The notes under the pieces were generated by a model that was given only the letters and a program-made list of their open reading frames with translations, did not search any database and had not been told where the DNA came from. From the NCBI RefSeq assembly GCF_005116575.1, contig NZ_SWCN01000011.1, positions 107,417 to 171,416 of the forward strand: DNA of 64,000 nt. The letters are read 5' to 3'. How positions within the stretch are numbered: position 1 is the stretch's first letter; the number at the start of each line of letters is the position of its first letter. This document shows, in pieces, positions 17,304 through 26,650 of the stretch. The DNA is from Desulforhopalus sp. IMCC35007 (lineage in GTDB: Bacteria > Desulfobacterota > Desulfobulbia > Desulfobulbales > Desulfocapsaceae). The position numbers and the translations under genes were made by a program.

Positions 17304-19823
17304 ATGACTGACAATGTCCTGAGTAGTGCCATTCCCTCTTTGGAAAAGACCCCTACGATTTTCGATTCCATCGCTTGTCCTCAAGGTGCATATTGCGAAG
17401 CTTTTGCAAGTCCGGGTGTTCCGAGATTTCAATGGCAGAGCCTGCTGGAAAATCTGGGCCAGCGGGGGGCCGCTACTCTGGTGCTCGACTATGAGCGGGC
17501 AAGCCGGATGCGCCATGAAGATGGCGCCACGATAAATCCCTTTGGTGATCTGACAGAACAGAAGACCTCCTGGGCTCTAGATATGATTCCTTTCCCTATT
17601 TCTTCCAAAGAGTGGGATGGAATCGAGGTAGCGGTCATCCAGCGAGCCTGCCTGATGGAGAGAATTCTTGCAGATACCTATGGCCCTCAAACCCTTTTAA
17701 AAAACGGTAAAATTGACTCCCGGCTGATTTTCGCCAATCCCAACTTCCTCCACGGTTGTCACGGGATATCGCCACCGGGAAATCGTTTTCTTACCTTTTA
17801 TGCCGTCGATATATATCGCAGTGCAGACGGGCAGTTCAAGGTACTTCGGGACCATGGAGCCAACCCTGCAGGGCTAGGTTATGCTCTGGAGAACAGAATT
17901 GTCATGTCCCGCCTCTACTCTAGCCTCTATCATAAGACCCAGATCCGCCGTCTCGCTCCATTTTTTCAGCTTTTTCACCGATCTCTTATTCAACGCTCAT
18001 CGCTGAGAAAAGACAACCCCGGTATTGTCTTTTTTACTCCCGGCCCGGACAATCCAATCTACTTTGAACATGCACTGCTTTCCCGTTACCTCGGCTATCC
18101 GCTTGTGGAAGGTCAGGATCTTACAGTTCGTAACGGTAAAGTTTTCTTAAAAAAACTGGCCGGCCTGGAACCCGTTGAGGCTATTTTTCGGCAGGTTGGT
18201 GATCATGACAGCGACCCTTTTGCCCTGCGCAGAGCAACATCGCTTGGGGTGGCGGGCCTTATTCAGGCCTGTCGGGAGCAAAATGTTGATATTGTCAATC
18301 CCATTGGCAGTGGTTTTATTGAAACTGCTGCATTGCAGAATTTTCTACCTGCACTTTGCAGAGAACTCCTAGGGACAGAGCTACTTCTGGGAAATCATCC
18401 GACCTGGTGGGGGGGACAGGCTGAAGGGCTTCATTATATTCTTGCGAATCTCAATCAACTGCGGATCTCTTTGGCGATGACCGGTGAAGCACAGATTGAT
18501 CCGTCGGTCGATCTGTATGCAGCTATCAAGGCTTCACCTGCACAGTATCTGGCATCTTCCCCCGTGGCACCGGGAGTGACACCCTCCTGGAATGGTAAGG
18601 GCGTGTCAGCGAGCAATACCATTTTGCGGGTTTTTGCCTGTGCCACCGAACAAGGTTTTTCGGTTATGCCCGGCGGGCTCGCAATAGCGGCCGAAAATAC
18701 GGCAGCCCTCCTCGAAGATAATCCGGAAAGGCAAAAGAGTAAGGATATCTGGGTGCTTTCAGATGAGCCGGTGGAAATGTTTAGCATGATGTCCGGCCTT
18801 ACCGCTATTCCTACCTTCAAACGGAGCGGCGATTTACCCAACCGGGTGGCAGACAATCTGCTTTGGCTTGGCAGGTATCTGGAAAGGGCGGAAGGGCTGA
18901 TACGACTGCTGCGTGCGGTTTTTAAACGTTTATCCGGTGAAGCGAGCCCTGAAGAAGTATCTGACCTTCAATTTTTGCTCAACATTCTTCAGAGTAAAAA
19001 TATTATTCCAAAATCCGCCGACGGTGCAGAGGCTTTTTCTCTGGAAGTGTTGCAGCATCTCAAGAATGCCCTGTATCGTAGAGACCGGGCGGAGAGTATC
19101 TTCTCTATTTTAAATCGAGTTCAGCAAACAGCCCATAACGTGCGGGATCGTCTTTCTCTGGATTCTATCCATGTAATTAACCGGATGGAAAATTTCAGGG
19201 AGAATACGCCTCTTGAACCTCTGGAAATGCTCGATCAGACCTTGTTCACCCTCAGTGCTTTCAGTGGACTTGCAATGGAGAGTATGACCCGTGGCATCGG
19301 CTGGAGTTTTCTTGATATGGGAAGGAGAATTGAGCGGGCCCTTAATCAGACGGTGCTTATCCGTATAGGTCTTCCCCTTGCTTGTAATGACTCTCACAAT
19401 ACCCTTCAAGCCCTGCTGGAGGTTTCAGACAGCCTTATGACCTATAGAGCAAGATACCGCTCGGCCTATCAACTGGCACCTGTTCTGGATCTTCTTCTTG
19501 CCGATGAAGGCAATCCGAAGTCCCTTGTTTTTCAATTCAATCAACTTGCCGGTCATGTCGAACATCTTCCCCATCAGGAAGAACGACGTTTTGCAAGCAG
19601 AGAAGAGCGCATCGCTCTGGAAATGCAAACCGAGTTACGGCTCCTTGATTTGTCGACCATTCATTGTGGAGAGGATATTTCAGAAATCACATCTCTGGTG
19701 GAATTTCTCACCCTTACAGAGGCACGTCTTAAAGAGTTTGCACAGCAGGTCAGTGCCCACTATTTGACGAGGGTGCCTTCTACTCCACACTATGCCATGA
19801 TAAACACTTCGCCCTCCTTATGA
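17304..19823 (+). CDS. Fused permuted ATP-grasp and alpha-E protein (module 2)
   Basis: An 839-residue fusion of the two proteins encoded separately at 11311-13741. Residues about 60-490 are the circularly permuted ATP-grasp domain (FGDLTEQKTSWALDMIPFPIS, YALENRIVMSRLYSSLYH, FFTPGPDNPIYFEHALLSRY, VNPIGSGFIETAALQNF, FSVMPGGLAIAAE). Residues about 515-825 are alpha-E (LPNRVADNLLWLGRYLERAE, GIGWSFLDMGRRIERAL). The fusion is direct evidence that the two activities work in one complex. The ATG has no clear Shine-Dalgarno. It overlaps the next transglutaminase gene by ATGA. Sequence identity to the module 1 pair looks low, so this is an older paralogue, not a recent duplicate. Confidence 0.9.
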   Translation: MTDNVLSSAIPSLEKTPTIFDSIACPQGAYCEAFASPGVPRFQWQSLLENLGQRGAATLVLDYERASRMRHEDGATINPFGDLTEQKTSWALDMIPFPISSKEWDGIEVAVIQRACLMERILADTYGPQTLLKNGKIDSRLIFANPNFLHGCHGISPPGNRFLTFYAVDIYRSADGQFKVLRDHGANPAGLGYALENRIVMSRLYSSLYHKTQIRRLAPFFQLFHRSLIQRSSLRKDNPGIVFFTPGPDNPIYFEHALLSRYLGYPLVEGQDLTVRNGKVFLKKLAGLEPVEAIFRQVGDHDSDPFALRRATSLGVAGLIQACREQNVDIVNPIGSGFIETAALQNFLPALCRELLGTELLLGNHPTWWGGQAEGLHYILANLNQLRISLAMTGEAQIDPSVDLYAAIKASPAQYLASSPVAPGVTPSWNGKGVSASNTILRVFACATEQGFSVMPGGLAIAAENTAALLEDNPERQKSKDIWVLSDEPVEMFSMMSGLTAIPTFKRSGDLPNRVADNLLWLGRYLERAEGLIRLLRAVFKRLSGEASPEEVSDLQFLLNILQSKNIIPKSADGAEAFSLEVLQHLKNALYRRDRAESIFSILNRVQQTAHNVRDRLSLDSIHVINRMENFRENTPLEPLEMLDQTLFTLSAFSGLAMESMTRGIGWSFLDMGRRIERALNQTVLIRIGLPLACNDSHNTLQALLEVSDSLMTYRARYRSAYQLAPVLDLLLADEGNPKSLVFQFNQLAGHVEHLPHQEERRFASREERIALEMQTELRLLDLSTIHCGEDISEITSLVEFLTLTEARLKEFAQQVSAHYLTRVPSTPHYAMINTSPSL

Positions 19824-20701
19824 TTTACCGTGTCACACACAATACGGGCTATAAGTACTCTTTACCTGCCTCTCTTTCACAGAATGAACTGTTTTTATTC
19901 CCTCGAAACACGCCCTCTCAGGAAGTCATTGAAAGCAGGTTGATCATAGACCCTCAACCGCAGTATCTCCATAGCCGGACAGACTATTTCGGTAATACTG
20001 CCCATGTGTTTATGGTACAGCATCCTCACGATGCACTTGCTATTTCTGTGACAAGTCTGGTGAAAACCTCAAAACCTGTTGTTCCAGCTCCTTGTAACAC
20101 AATGCCATGGGAGAAGGTGGTACAGAGACTGATCTCACCGGCGGGACCTCTAGACCTGGATGCGCAGCAGTTTGTTTTCTCAAGCCCTCTGGTGTCCTAT
20201 GATTCTGATTTTGTAAATTATGTGCGGCCTTCATTTTCTTCCGACACCCCTGTGCTCGTCGGAGCAGCGGATCTGGTCCAACGAATATTCAGAGAGTTTG
20301 CCTATGACAAGTTGGCCAGCAATGTTGAGACGACAGTCAAGCAGGTTTTAAGCAACCGCAAAGGTGTTTGTCAGGATTTTGCCCTGGTGGCCATCAGTTG
20401 TCTGAGATCGCTTGGGCTGGCGGCACGCTATGTCAGCGGCTATCTTGAGACCTTTCCTCCACCGGGAAAACCAAAACTGGTTGGCTCGGATGCTTCCCAT
20501 GCCTGGATTTCTGTTTATATTCCCGACTTTGGCTGGGTGGATCTGGACCCGACAAATAACCTGATAGCCAACGAAACCTACATTACGGTTGCCTGGGGAC
20601 GTGATTACGGAGATGTCTCACCTGTCAAGGGAGTTGTGATGGGAGGAGGGCTTCATGTGTTGTCGGTAATGGTGGATGTCTCTGCTCAGAAAGAGCAGTA
20701 A
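19820..20701 (+). CDS. Transglutaminase-like protease, last gene of module 2
   Basis: A 293-residue transglutaminase family protein with the classical N-terminal beta domain (MIYRVTHNTGYKYSLPASLS, then DYFGNTAHVF). The papain-like core has Cys184 in RKGVCQDFALVA, His227 in SDASHAWISVY and Asp243 in VDLDPTNN, plus AARYVSGYLET. This is the subtype usually found beside alpha-E and ATP-grasp genes, and often beside the proteasome-like Anbu peptidase, which is not present in this window. Start overlaps the fusion gene stop by 4 nt, so expression is coupled. Confidence 0.9.
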   Translation: MIYRVTHNTGYKYSLPASLSQNELFLFPRNTPSQEVIESRLIIDPQPQYLHSRTDYFGNTAHVFMVQHPHDALAISVTSLVKTSKPVVPAPCNTMPWEKVVQRLISPAGPLDLDAQQFVFSSPLVSYDSDFVNYVRPSFSSDTPVLVGAADLVQRIFREFAYDKLASNVETTVKQVLSNRKGVCQDFALVAISCLRSLGLAARYVSGYLETFPPPGKPKLVGSDASHAWISVYIPDFGWVDLDPTNNLIANETYITVAWGRDYGDVSPVKGVVMGGGLHVLSVMVDVSAQKEQ

Positions 20702-20872
20702 GTCATGTCATGGCGGGGAGTAGTCTCAGGAGAGTAATTGAAGCTGGAGTAAGTTGGGCGGCACTGCTATAGTCCCGGTCTTGCTGGTATGATTCAGGGT
20801 ACCCCTCGTCCCGGTTTTTATAAAAAGCCCAGTGTTTTTCCCTTCAGTACAGGTGGATAGTTTTACTTATTC

Positions 20873-21778
20873 TTACGCTCTCAGTTTTTTCGCTTTGAAA
20901 TTTGTCAGTGAAACTCCCGTGAGGATGAGCAGCCCACCTGCAATGACAATCGGTTTTATTGCTTCGCCGAGAATTAGCCAGGAGAGCAGCACCGAGAATA
21001 CCGGGACGAGGTTGATGAAGATACCTGTCCTTGCGGCGCCGATCTTTTGAATAGCCCTGTAATACAAAGAAAAGCCCAGGGCTGTGCCACCTATCCCGAG
21101 AAAAGCCAGACTGAGCCAGCTTGTCCTGGAAATATCCACAATATCGAAAATATGGCCCTGTTGCACTGCAGGAATTGCAAGGAGTATTGTGCCGATAATG
21201 GAAGAATAGCATACCGAGGTAAGGGGACTCATGGTTTTGAGCACCTGACGCCCGACAAGTGAGTAGGTCGTCCAGCTGGCAACGCAGCCGAGAAGGGCCT
21301 TTTCGCCAGGGCCGAAACCGCCGGTGAGGAGTCGTTGCGGGTGTCCGTTGCTAATGACCAGGATCGCCCCGCTCAGACAGAGAAACACACCGGCCATTTT
21401 ATAGGAAGTCAGTCGTTCTTTCAAAAAAACTGCTGCAAAAATCGTAATTGCAAGCGGAGTTGAGGCGATGATGAGAGCTGCACGGCCGGCGGTTATATGT
21501 TGCAGTCCAAAGAAAAAACAGACATTGTAGGCAAAAATTCCGGTCAACCCTAATAACAGCAGGGGCAGCCAGCATTTCAGCGGAGGGATGGAGAGTTTTT
21601 TCTCTGTCAGAATCACAACGGGTATGAGTGCGGCAGAGGCGATAAAAAACCGGATAAATGCAGAATCAACAGGGGTAACATGGCCGGCGAGAACTCTGCC
21701 GGCGATAAACGTACCTCCCCAGAGCAGCATGGTGAGTACTAGGGAAAAATAGGTTCGAATGAGCATTGGCGTGTTCAC
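20873..21778 (-). CDS. EamA/DMT family transporter
   Basis: A 301-residue inner-membrane carrier with about ten hydrophobic segments in two EamA repeats: LLWGGTFIAGRVLAGHVTP and FIRFFIASAALIP in the first, and VCYSSIIGTILLA, YYRAIQKIGAARTGIFINLVP and LLSWLILGEAI in the second. DMT proteins export metabolites such as amino acids or nucleosides; the substrate cannot be read from sequence. It stands alone, converging on the end of the transglutaminase cluster. Confidence 0.88.
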   Translation of the reverse strand: MNTPMLIRTYFSLVLTMLLWGGTFIAGRVLAGHVTPVDSAFIRFFIASAALIPVVILTEKKLSIPPLKCWLPLLLLGLTGIFAYNVCFFFGLQHITAGRAALIIASTPLAITIFAAVFLKERLTSYKMAGVFLCLSGAILVISNGHPQRLLTGGFGPGEKALLGCVASWTTYSLVGRQVLKTMSPLTSVCYSSIIGTILLAIPAVQQGHIFDIVDISRTSWLSLAFLGIGGTALGFSLYYRAIQKIGAARTGIFINLVPVFSVLLSWLILGEAIKPIVIAGGLLILTGVSLTNFKAKKLRA

Positions 21779-22010
21779 CGGTGATGTTGAGGCTATGGAA
21801 TGAATGTCAGCGGGCAGTTATTGTCTTGAGGTCACCTTGAAAATTGCCAAGCTGCCCAACTTCATCGGTGTGTTCAGAATAGTATCCTCGGAGGTCAGCA
21901 TGTACTCCGATATCAATTGTATGCCTGTGGTAAAATCCCTCAAACAACTTGAAATTGAATACATTTTCGTATTTTCAAGGTAGCCTTTAAACGTGCACGT
22001 CGACCCTGCA

Positions 22011-24089
22011 TTATATACGACAGGTGTTCAACATGTCTTTTATGCCCTCGATATCTTTGAGTCTACCGTATACGGTAATGACATCACCGGTTTTCAGGGT
22101 GGTTGATCCTCGTGGGATTATCATCTGGCCGCCGCGCCGGATGGAAACCATATTGATGGTGTCCGGCAGTGACAGATCTTTGACCAGGGCCTCATTGCAG
22201 GTGTCTTCATTTTTTAGGACAAACTCCACATAACCGTTTTCTTTTGCCTGGCGGAGTTCCACCTGGTGTTCGACGATCTGTCCCCGCTGTTTCCGCACAA
22301 TTCCAACGTCGTAAGCCCTCAGGATATCGCTTCTGCTGATCAGACCGCAGAGGGTCTTGGTGCCGTCCCTTGATACTACAGGAAGACGGGCGAGATCCCG
22401 TGGCGACATCTTTTGAATTGCAAGCCAGATAGGTTCATCGGGGAAGACGGTGATCGGATCCTCAACGCAGAGATCAGCAACGGTAAGTCCTTTGGAACTG
22501 AAATTTTCTTCTGACTGGACACGGTGCACGTCCTGGAGAGTGACGATGCCCCAGAGCTTGTTGTTGTCTCCAAGAACAGGAAAGCCAAGAAGATTATTTT
22601 CCTGAAAAAGGGCCATAAGTTCAGAAAATGAGCTGTCTTTATGGATCGTGACAGGTTTATTTTTCATCACCTCACTGACCTTGACACCCTGCATAATATC
22701 CATGTCACGTCCTTCTGAAAAACGGACGCCGCGTTTAGCAAGTTTCATGGTATAGATGGATTCCGGATGCAGCCATTGAGAGAAATAGCTTGCGGTGACT
22801 CCGGCGACCATGAGGGGTAAAATCATGAAGTAATCATTGCTCATCTCAAAAACGATGAGCATGGCGGTAAGCGGTGCACGTGCGGTTGCAGAAAAAAGTG
22901 CAGCCATACCAACGAGGGCAAAGGCTCCGGTATTGCCATTTATGGCGGGAAACCAGTAGCTGAAAAGATGGCCCATGGCGCCCCCGAGCATCGCTCCGGT
23001 GAAAAGAGATGGGGCAAAGACACCTCCGGAATTGCCTGAACCAAGGGTCATGGATGTTGCTATGGGTTTGAGAAAAATCAGTATTACAAGAATCCATAGT
23101 GATGCATTGCCCTGGATTGCAGCTTCTATAAACGGGAAACCGGAACCATACATGTGGGGAATCGGAGTGTCGAGGCCCGTCCCATGGGCTGCTGATCCTA
23201 CCGGGAAACTGAGGTTCGGCAGGTTCATATATGCCAGTCCGAGAATCCCAAGCAAAAGGCCACCGACTGCAGGTTTGAAGATTTGCGGAAACTTCCAGTT
23301 ATCAAAGAGGTCTTCCGAGAAATTCAGCATCCTCATGAACATAATTCCAACTATAGCTGCGGTCAGACCGAGAATCAGGTAGAGAATAATCTCATAAGGA
23401 CTGTTGAGGCTGTAGGTGGGTACCTGGAAGGCAAATTTGTCGCCGATAATAGAGCGGCTGACGACTGAGGCGGAAACGGCGGCAATCACCACGTTTCCAA
23501 AGGCCCGCATCTGCAGACCGCACATCAACACCTCTATGGCAAAGGCGACACCGGCAATTGGGGCGTTAAAGGTTGCTGCAATTCCCGCTGCGGCGCCGCA
23601 GGCGACCAGATTTCTGATCCGTTCATCGGAAAGCCGTAACACCTGTCCAAGAGAGGAGCCAAGAGCGGCTCCCACCTGGATGATCGGGCCCTCCCGGCCT
23701 GCAGAACCACCGGTACCAATGCAGAGTGCCGAGGCCATGATCTTGGCTGCGGCAACCCTCGCCCTTATACGCCCTCCCCGAAGGATGAGGGCCTGCATAA
23801 CTTCAGGTACACCGTGGCCTTTGGCCTCCTGGGCCATGAGGATCAATGGCCCTACGAGCAGGCCGCCGATTACGGGCGCAACGACGTAGACCCATTTGCC
23901 GAGAAATGGGACCCATTCAGAAAAGTTACCGTAGGCAACATCCTGGATTGCAAAAATAAGTTTTACAAAAAATACCGAGGCAGCCCCGGTTGTTGCCCCG
24001 ACTATGACGCTTAAAATAAGTAAAAGAAGTCCTTCTGGTGGCGAAAATCGATCGAGGTACCAACTGAGAGTGGGCCGTTTCGGAGTCAT
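22011..24089 (-). CDS. ClC chloride channel/antiporter with CBS and TrkA-C domains
   Basis: A 692-residue integral membrane protein. The ClC domain (about 15-445) has all the ion-pathway motifs: GHGVPEVMQAL (GSGIP-like), GSAGREGPIIQVG with gating glutamate Glu133, and GSGNSGGVFAPSLF. The gating Glu is compatible with H+/Cl- exchange. A CBS pair follows (about 470-590: SEVMKNKPVTIHKDSSFSEL, FPVLGDNNKLWGIVTLQDV, DLARLPVVSRDG), then a TrkA-C/RCK-type domain (about 605-690: IIPRGSTTLKTGDVITVYG). This suggests gating by adenine nucleotides or another ligand. Monocistronic by layout. Confidence 0.93.
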   Translation of the reverse strand: MTPKRPTLSWYLDRFSPPEGLLLLILSVIVGATTGAASVFFVKLIFAIQDVAYGNFSEWVPFLGKWVYVVAPVIGGLLVGPLILMAQEAKGHGVPEVMQALILRGGRIRARVAAAKIMASALCIGTGGSAGREGPIIQVGAALGSSLGQVLRLSDERIRNLVACGAAAGIAATFNAPIAGVAFAIEVLMCGLQMRAFGNVVIAAVSASVVSRSIIGDKFAFQVPTYSLNSPYEIILYLILGLTAAIVGIMFMRMLNFSEDLFDNWKFPQIFKPAVGGLLLGILGLAYMNLPNLSFPVGSAAHGTGLDTPIPHMYGSGFPFIEAAIQGNASLWILVILIFLKPIATSMTLGSGNSGGVFAPSLFTGAMLGGAMGHLFSYWFPAINGNTGAFALVGMAALFSATARAPLTAMLIVFEMSNDYFMILPLMVAGVTASYFSQWLHPESIYTMKLAKRGVRFSEGRDMDIMQGVKVSEVMKNKPVTIHKDSSFSELMALFQENNLLGFPVLGDNNKLWGIVTLQDVHRVQSEENFSSKGLTVADLCVEDPITVFPDEPIWLAIQKMSPRDLARLPVVSRDGTKTLCGLISRSDILRAYDVGIVRKQRGQIVEHQVELRQAKENGYVEFVLKNEDTCNEALVKDLSLPDTINMVSIRRGGQMIIPRGSTTLKTGDVITVYGRLKDIEGIKDMLNTCRI

Positions 24090-24476
24090 ATCGTGGGTCC
24101 GTCGGGGAAAATAATTATCTTCAAAAAACTGCTCGGTAAACCCTTATGTTGCAACAGCGCAGCCTGATGTTTGAGTTGAAAGCAGTTAAAGACGCAATTG
24201 GCACGCCAAGCCACCTAAAATAGCGTTTTGGGCTGCGATATTCAAGGAAAATGTAAATTAGTAATTTTAATTTACTTGACAAGAAGGGAATTAATGCACG
24301 GATCGGCATAAATGTTTCGTACCCTGCAGATTTTTATTTTTTGACAGGGGCCAATCTATCTCAAGGTAGGTAGCTATGGGTATCGGTTAAGTGACAGGGG
24401 CGGAGAGACATTGAAAAGACTCCCCTCAGCTGTGCGAGGGGAGAACAGTCATTGGCTTACTGGCGGTTAGCCGGCG
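24090..24476. other. Intergenic region upstream of clc
   Basis: 387 bases between chorismate synthase and the ClC gene, both leftward. The right part must hold the clc-independent 5' region ending at 24089, and the aroC-proximal end holds the terminator at 24420-24443. A 62-codon minus frame at 24121-24309 has no support. Nothing else is identified. Confidence 0.4.
24420..24443 (-). terminator. Rho-independent terminator of aroC
   Basis: CTCCCCTC (24420-24427) and GAGGGGAG (24436-24443) form a perfect 8-bp GC-rich stem with an 8-nt loop, 33 nt past the aroC stop. On the minus strand it is followed by TCTTTTC, which supports termination in that direction. Confidence 0.75.
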
Positions 24477-25568
24477 TTAATATTGCAATGCCTTGCGGGC
24501 TTCCTGGCGAAACGCCATGTCAAGAATGACCAGGGCCGCCATACCTTCCACAATGGGAATTGCTCTTGGAACAACACATGGATCATGGCGTCCCTTCGCC
24601 TCTAGTATTGCACTTTCTCCTTTAAAATCAACAGTTTTTTGGGGGAGCGATATGGTGGCCGGAGGCTTGAAGCCTATGCGCAGGGTGATATTTTCACCGT
24701 TTGAGATCCCTCCCTGAATTCCACCGGAGTTGTTTGTCAGAGTGCCGATTTTGCCCTCTTTGACGGTGAAGGGATCGTTATGCTGGGAGCCTCGCTGTCT
24801 CGTTCCTGCAAAACCGGACCCTATTTCAAAGGCCTTGGTTGCAGGGATTGCGAGCATTGCCTGGGCAAGTTTAGCTTCGAGTTTTTCAAAGGTGGGTTCT
24901 CCAAGGCCGATGGGAACATTGCGGATAACACAGGAGACAACCCCACCGACAGAATCTCCAGCTTCTTTGAGTTCTGCGACGAGTTTTTCCATTTTGGCCG
25001 CAGCCTCATGATCGGGACAGCGGATAATATTCTGGTCAACGATATCTCTTGTCAGGGTAGATCCATCAATTCCCTGAGCGTCAATGTCGCCCACGCTGCT
25101 GACCCAGCCAACGATTTCAACGCCGTATTTTTCTTTTAGAACCTTAGCCGCGATGGCTCCTGATGCCACAGTACCGATGGTCTCACGGGCACTGGACCTG
25201 CCACCGCCCGAGGATGCCCGTGTACCATATTTCATCTGATAGGTATAGTCGGCATGGGAGGGACGCGGAATATCGCGCATATTGCCATAGTCTTTGGGGC
25301 GCTGGTCCTTGTTGGCGACCTGCAGGCCGATTGGAGTACCGAGGGTTTTACCGTTTTCAGTACCGGAAAGGATGACCACCTGATCGGCCTCCTGCCTGTC
25401 GGTTGACAGAGCACTCTGGCCTGGCCGCCTTCTTGTTAACTGCGGCTGGATATCTTCTTCAGTAAGAGAAAGGCCCGGAGGGCAGCCATCCACAATGACT
25501 CCGACCGCCTTGCAGTGGGATTCTCCAAAGGTTGTGACTCGAAACAGACTACCAAAACTACTCGACAT
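24477..25568 (-). CDS. aroC: Chorismate synthase
   Basis: Final shikimate-pathway step: converts 5-enolpyruvylshikimate 3-phosphate to chorismate using reduced FMN. The 363 residues match the family in length and carry its signatures: [102 protein letters not shown] and [16 protein letters not shown]. Single gene with its own terminator. Confidence 0.97.
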   Translation of the reverse strand: MSSSFGSLFRVTTFGESHCKAVGVIVDGCPPGLSLTEEDIQPQLTRRRPGQSALSTDRQEADQVVILSGTENGKTLGTPIGLQVANKDQRPKDYGNMRDIPRPSHADYTYQMKYGTRASSGGGRSSARETIGTVASGAIAAKVLKEKYGVEIVGWVSSVGDIDAQGIDGSTLTRDIVDQNIIRCPDHEAAAKMEKLVAELKEAGDSVGGVVSCVIRNVPIGLGEPTFEKLEAKLAQAMLAIPATKAFEIGSGFAGTRQRGSQHNDPFTVKEGKIGTLTNNSGGIQGGISNGENITLRIGFKPPATISLPQKTVDFKGESAILEAKGRHDPCVVPRAIPIVEGMAALVILDMAFRQEARKALQY

Positions 25569-25740
25569 GGTTACCGACTCCTCGTTATCTGTGATGGGAG
25601 AGAACAGATCTTCCTGTGTGCTCAGAGCCCTATCGTTTATTTGATGTTGGATAAACTCCAGTACATTGTGTTGTTACAAACCATCTTATCATGTGTATGA
25701 AAGCCGTATTTGTAAAGTTAGTCTTCGGCATTCGAGCTTA

Positions 25741-26622
25741 TTACCGCAGTGAACGATGTCTCGCTTCAATAATTTGGCTTTGTCCGTAGATGAAAAGGCC
25801 TATGGAACAGGCAATAATTCCTGCAAGCTCGAAGGTGTTCAGCACTTCACCCAGTAACACCCTTGCAAGTAAGGCCGTTGTGACAGGGACGACGGACATG
25901 TAGATAGAGACGGTGATTGTACCCAGATGTTTGATTGCGTAGGTGGCAGACATGAGTGCCAGAATATTAACGATGATCCCCTGGTAAAAAGATTGGCTGA
26001 AAATATCCACGGAACTTGCCTCAAAGAGGTTGGACGGAAAGAAAAACCAGAGCGGCAGGAAGATTACCACGTTGACCACGGGTACTGTGACCAGTACGTC
26101 TTTCCATTCAAAGTGCCAGAGCTTGAGACAGACCATATGAATGGTGTAAAAGACAGCCGCCGACAGCAGGAGAATAATGCCGCTAATGTGGCCGAGGGAA
26201 AAGGTGTCACCACCTGCCATGATCAGGTTTGCTAAAAAGATAATGCCAATGGCGAGATAACGTATTTTTGAAACTTTTTGGGAAAGTACAAACCAGGCAG
26301 CGATTGCACCAAAGACCGGGAGCATGCCGTTGACCAGGACACCAGCATGGGCCGCCTTCAGATGCCAGAGCCCGTAGAAACTTGCCATGGTATATGGAAA
26401 CCCGATGCCAAGGCCGACCAGCAGATACTGGTGAAGGGAGAACTTCGACCAGCGGTGACGGAGGATGAGTGGAGACACGCATATCAACGCGGTGCTGTAG
26501 CGTAAAAGCGTGATGTCTGCGGGCTGGAGACTCGAGTGTACGCCGTATCTGGAGATGGTAATCCAGCCAGACCAGATGAAAACAATAAGGATACAGGCAA
26601 GGTGGGACCTGATTAAATTCAT
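25741..26622 (-). CDS. EamA/DMT family transporter
   Basis: A 293-residue membrane carrier with about ten hydrophobic segments and two EamA repeats (FIWSGWITISRYGVHSS, AADITLLRYS-like PADITLLRYS, LYGLWHLKAAHAGVLVNGML; then HLGTITVSIYMSVVPVTTAL, LLGEVLNTFELAGI). I use the ATG at 26622: the longer frame from TTG at 26682 would run into the coding end of the transhydrogenase gene. It starts 28 nt after that gene's stop, so the two may share a transcript. Substrate unknown. Confidence 0.85.
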   Translation of the reverse strand: MNLIRSHLACILIVFIWSGWITISRYGVHSSLQPADITLLRYSTALICVSPLILRHRWSKFSLHQYLLVGLGIGFPYTMASFYGLWHLKAAHAGVLVNGMLPVFGAIAAWFVLSQKVSKIRYLAIGIIFLANLIMAGGDTFSLGHISGIILLLSAAVFYTIHMVCLKLWHFEWKDVLVTVPVVNVVIFLPLWFFFPSNLFEASSVDIFSQSFYQGIIVNILALMSATYAIKHLGTITVSIYMSVVPVTTALLARVLLGEVLNTFELAGIIACSIGLFIYGQSQIIEARHRSLR

Positions 26623-26650
26623 AATTGTGTTATGCCTGTTTTTCTTTGTG

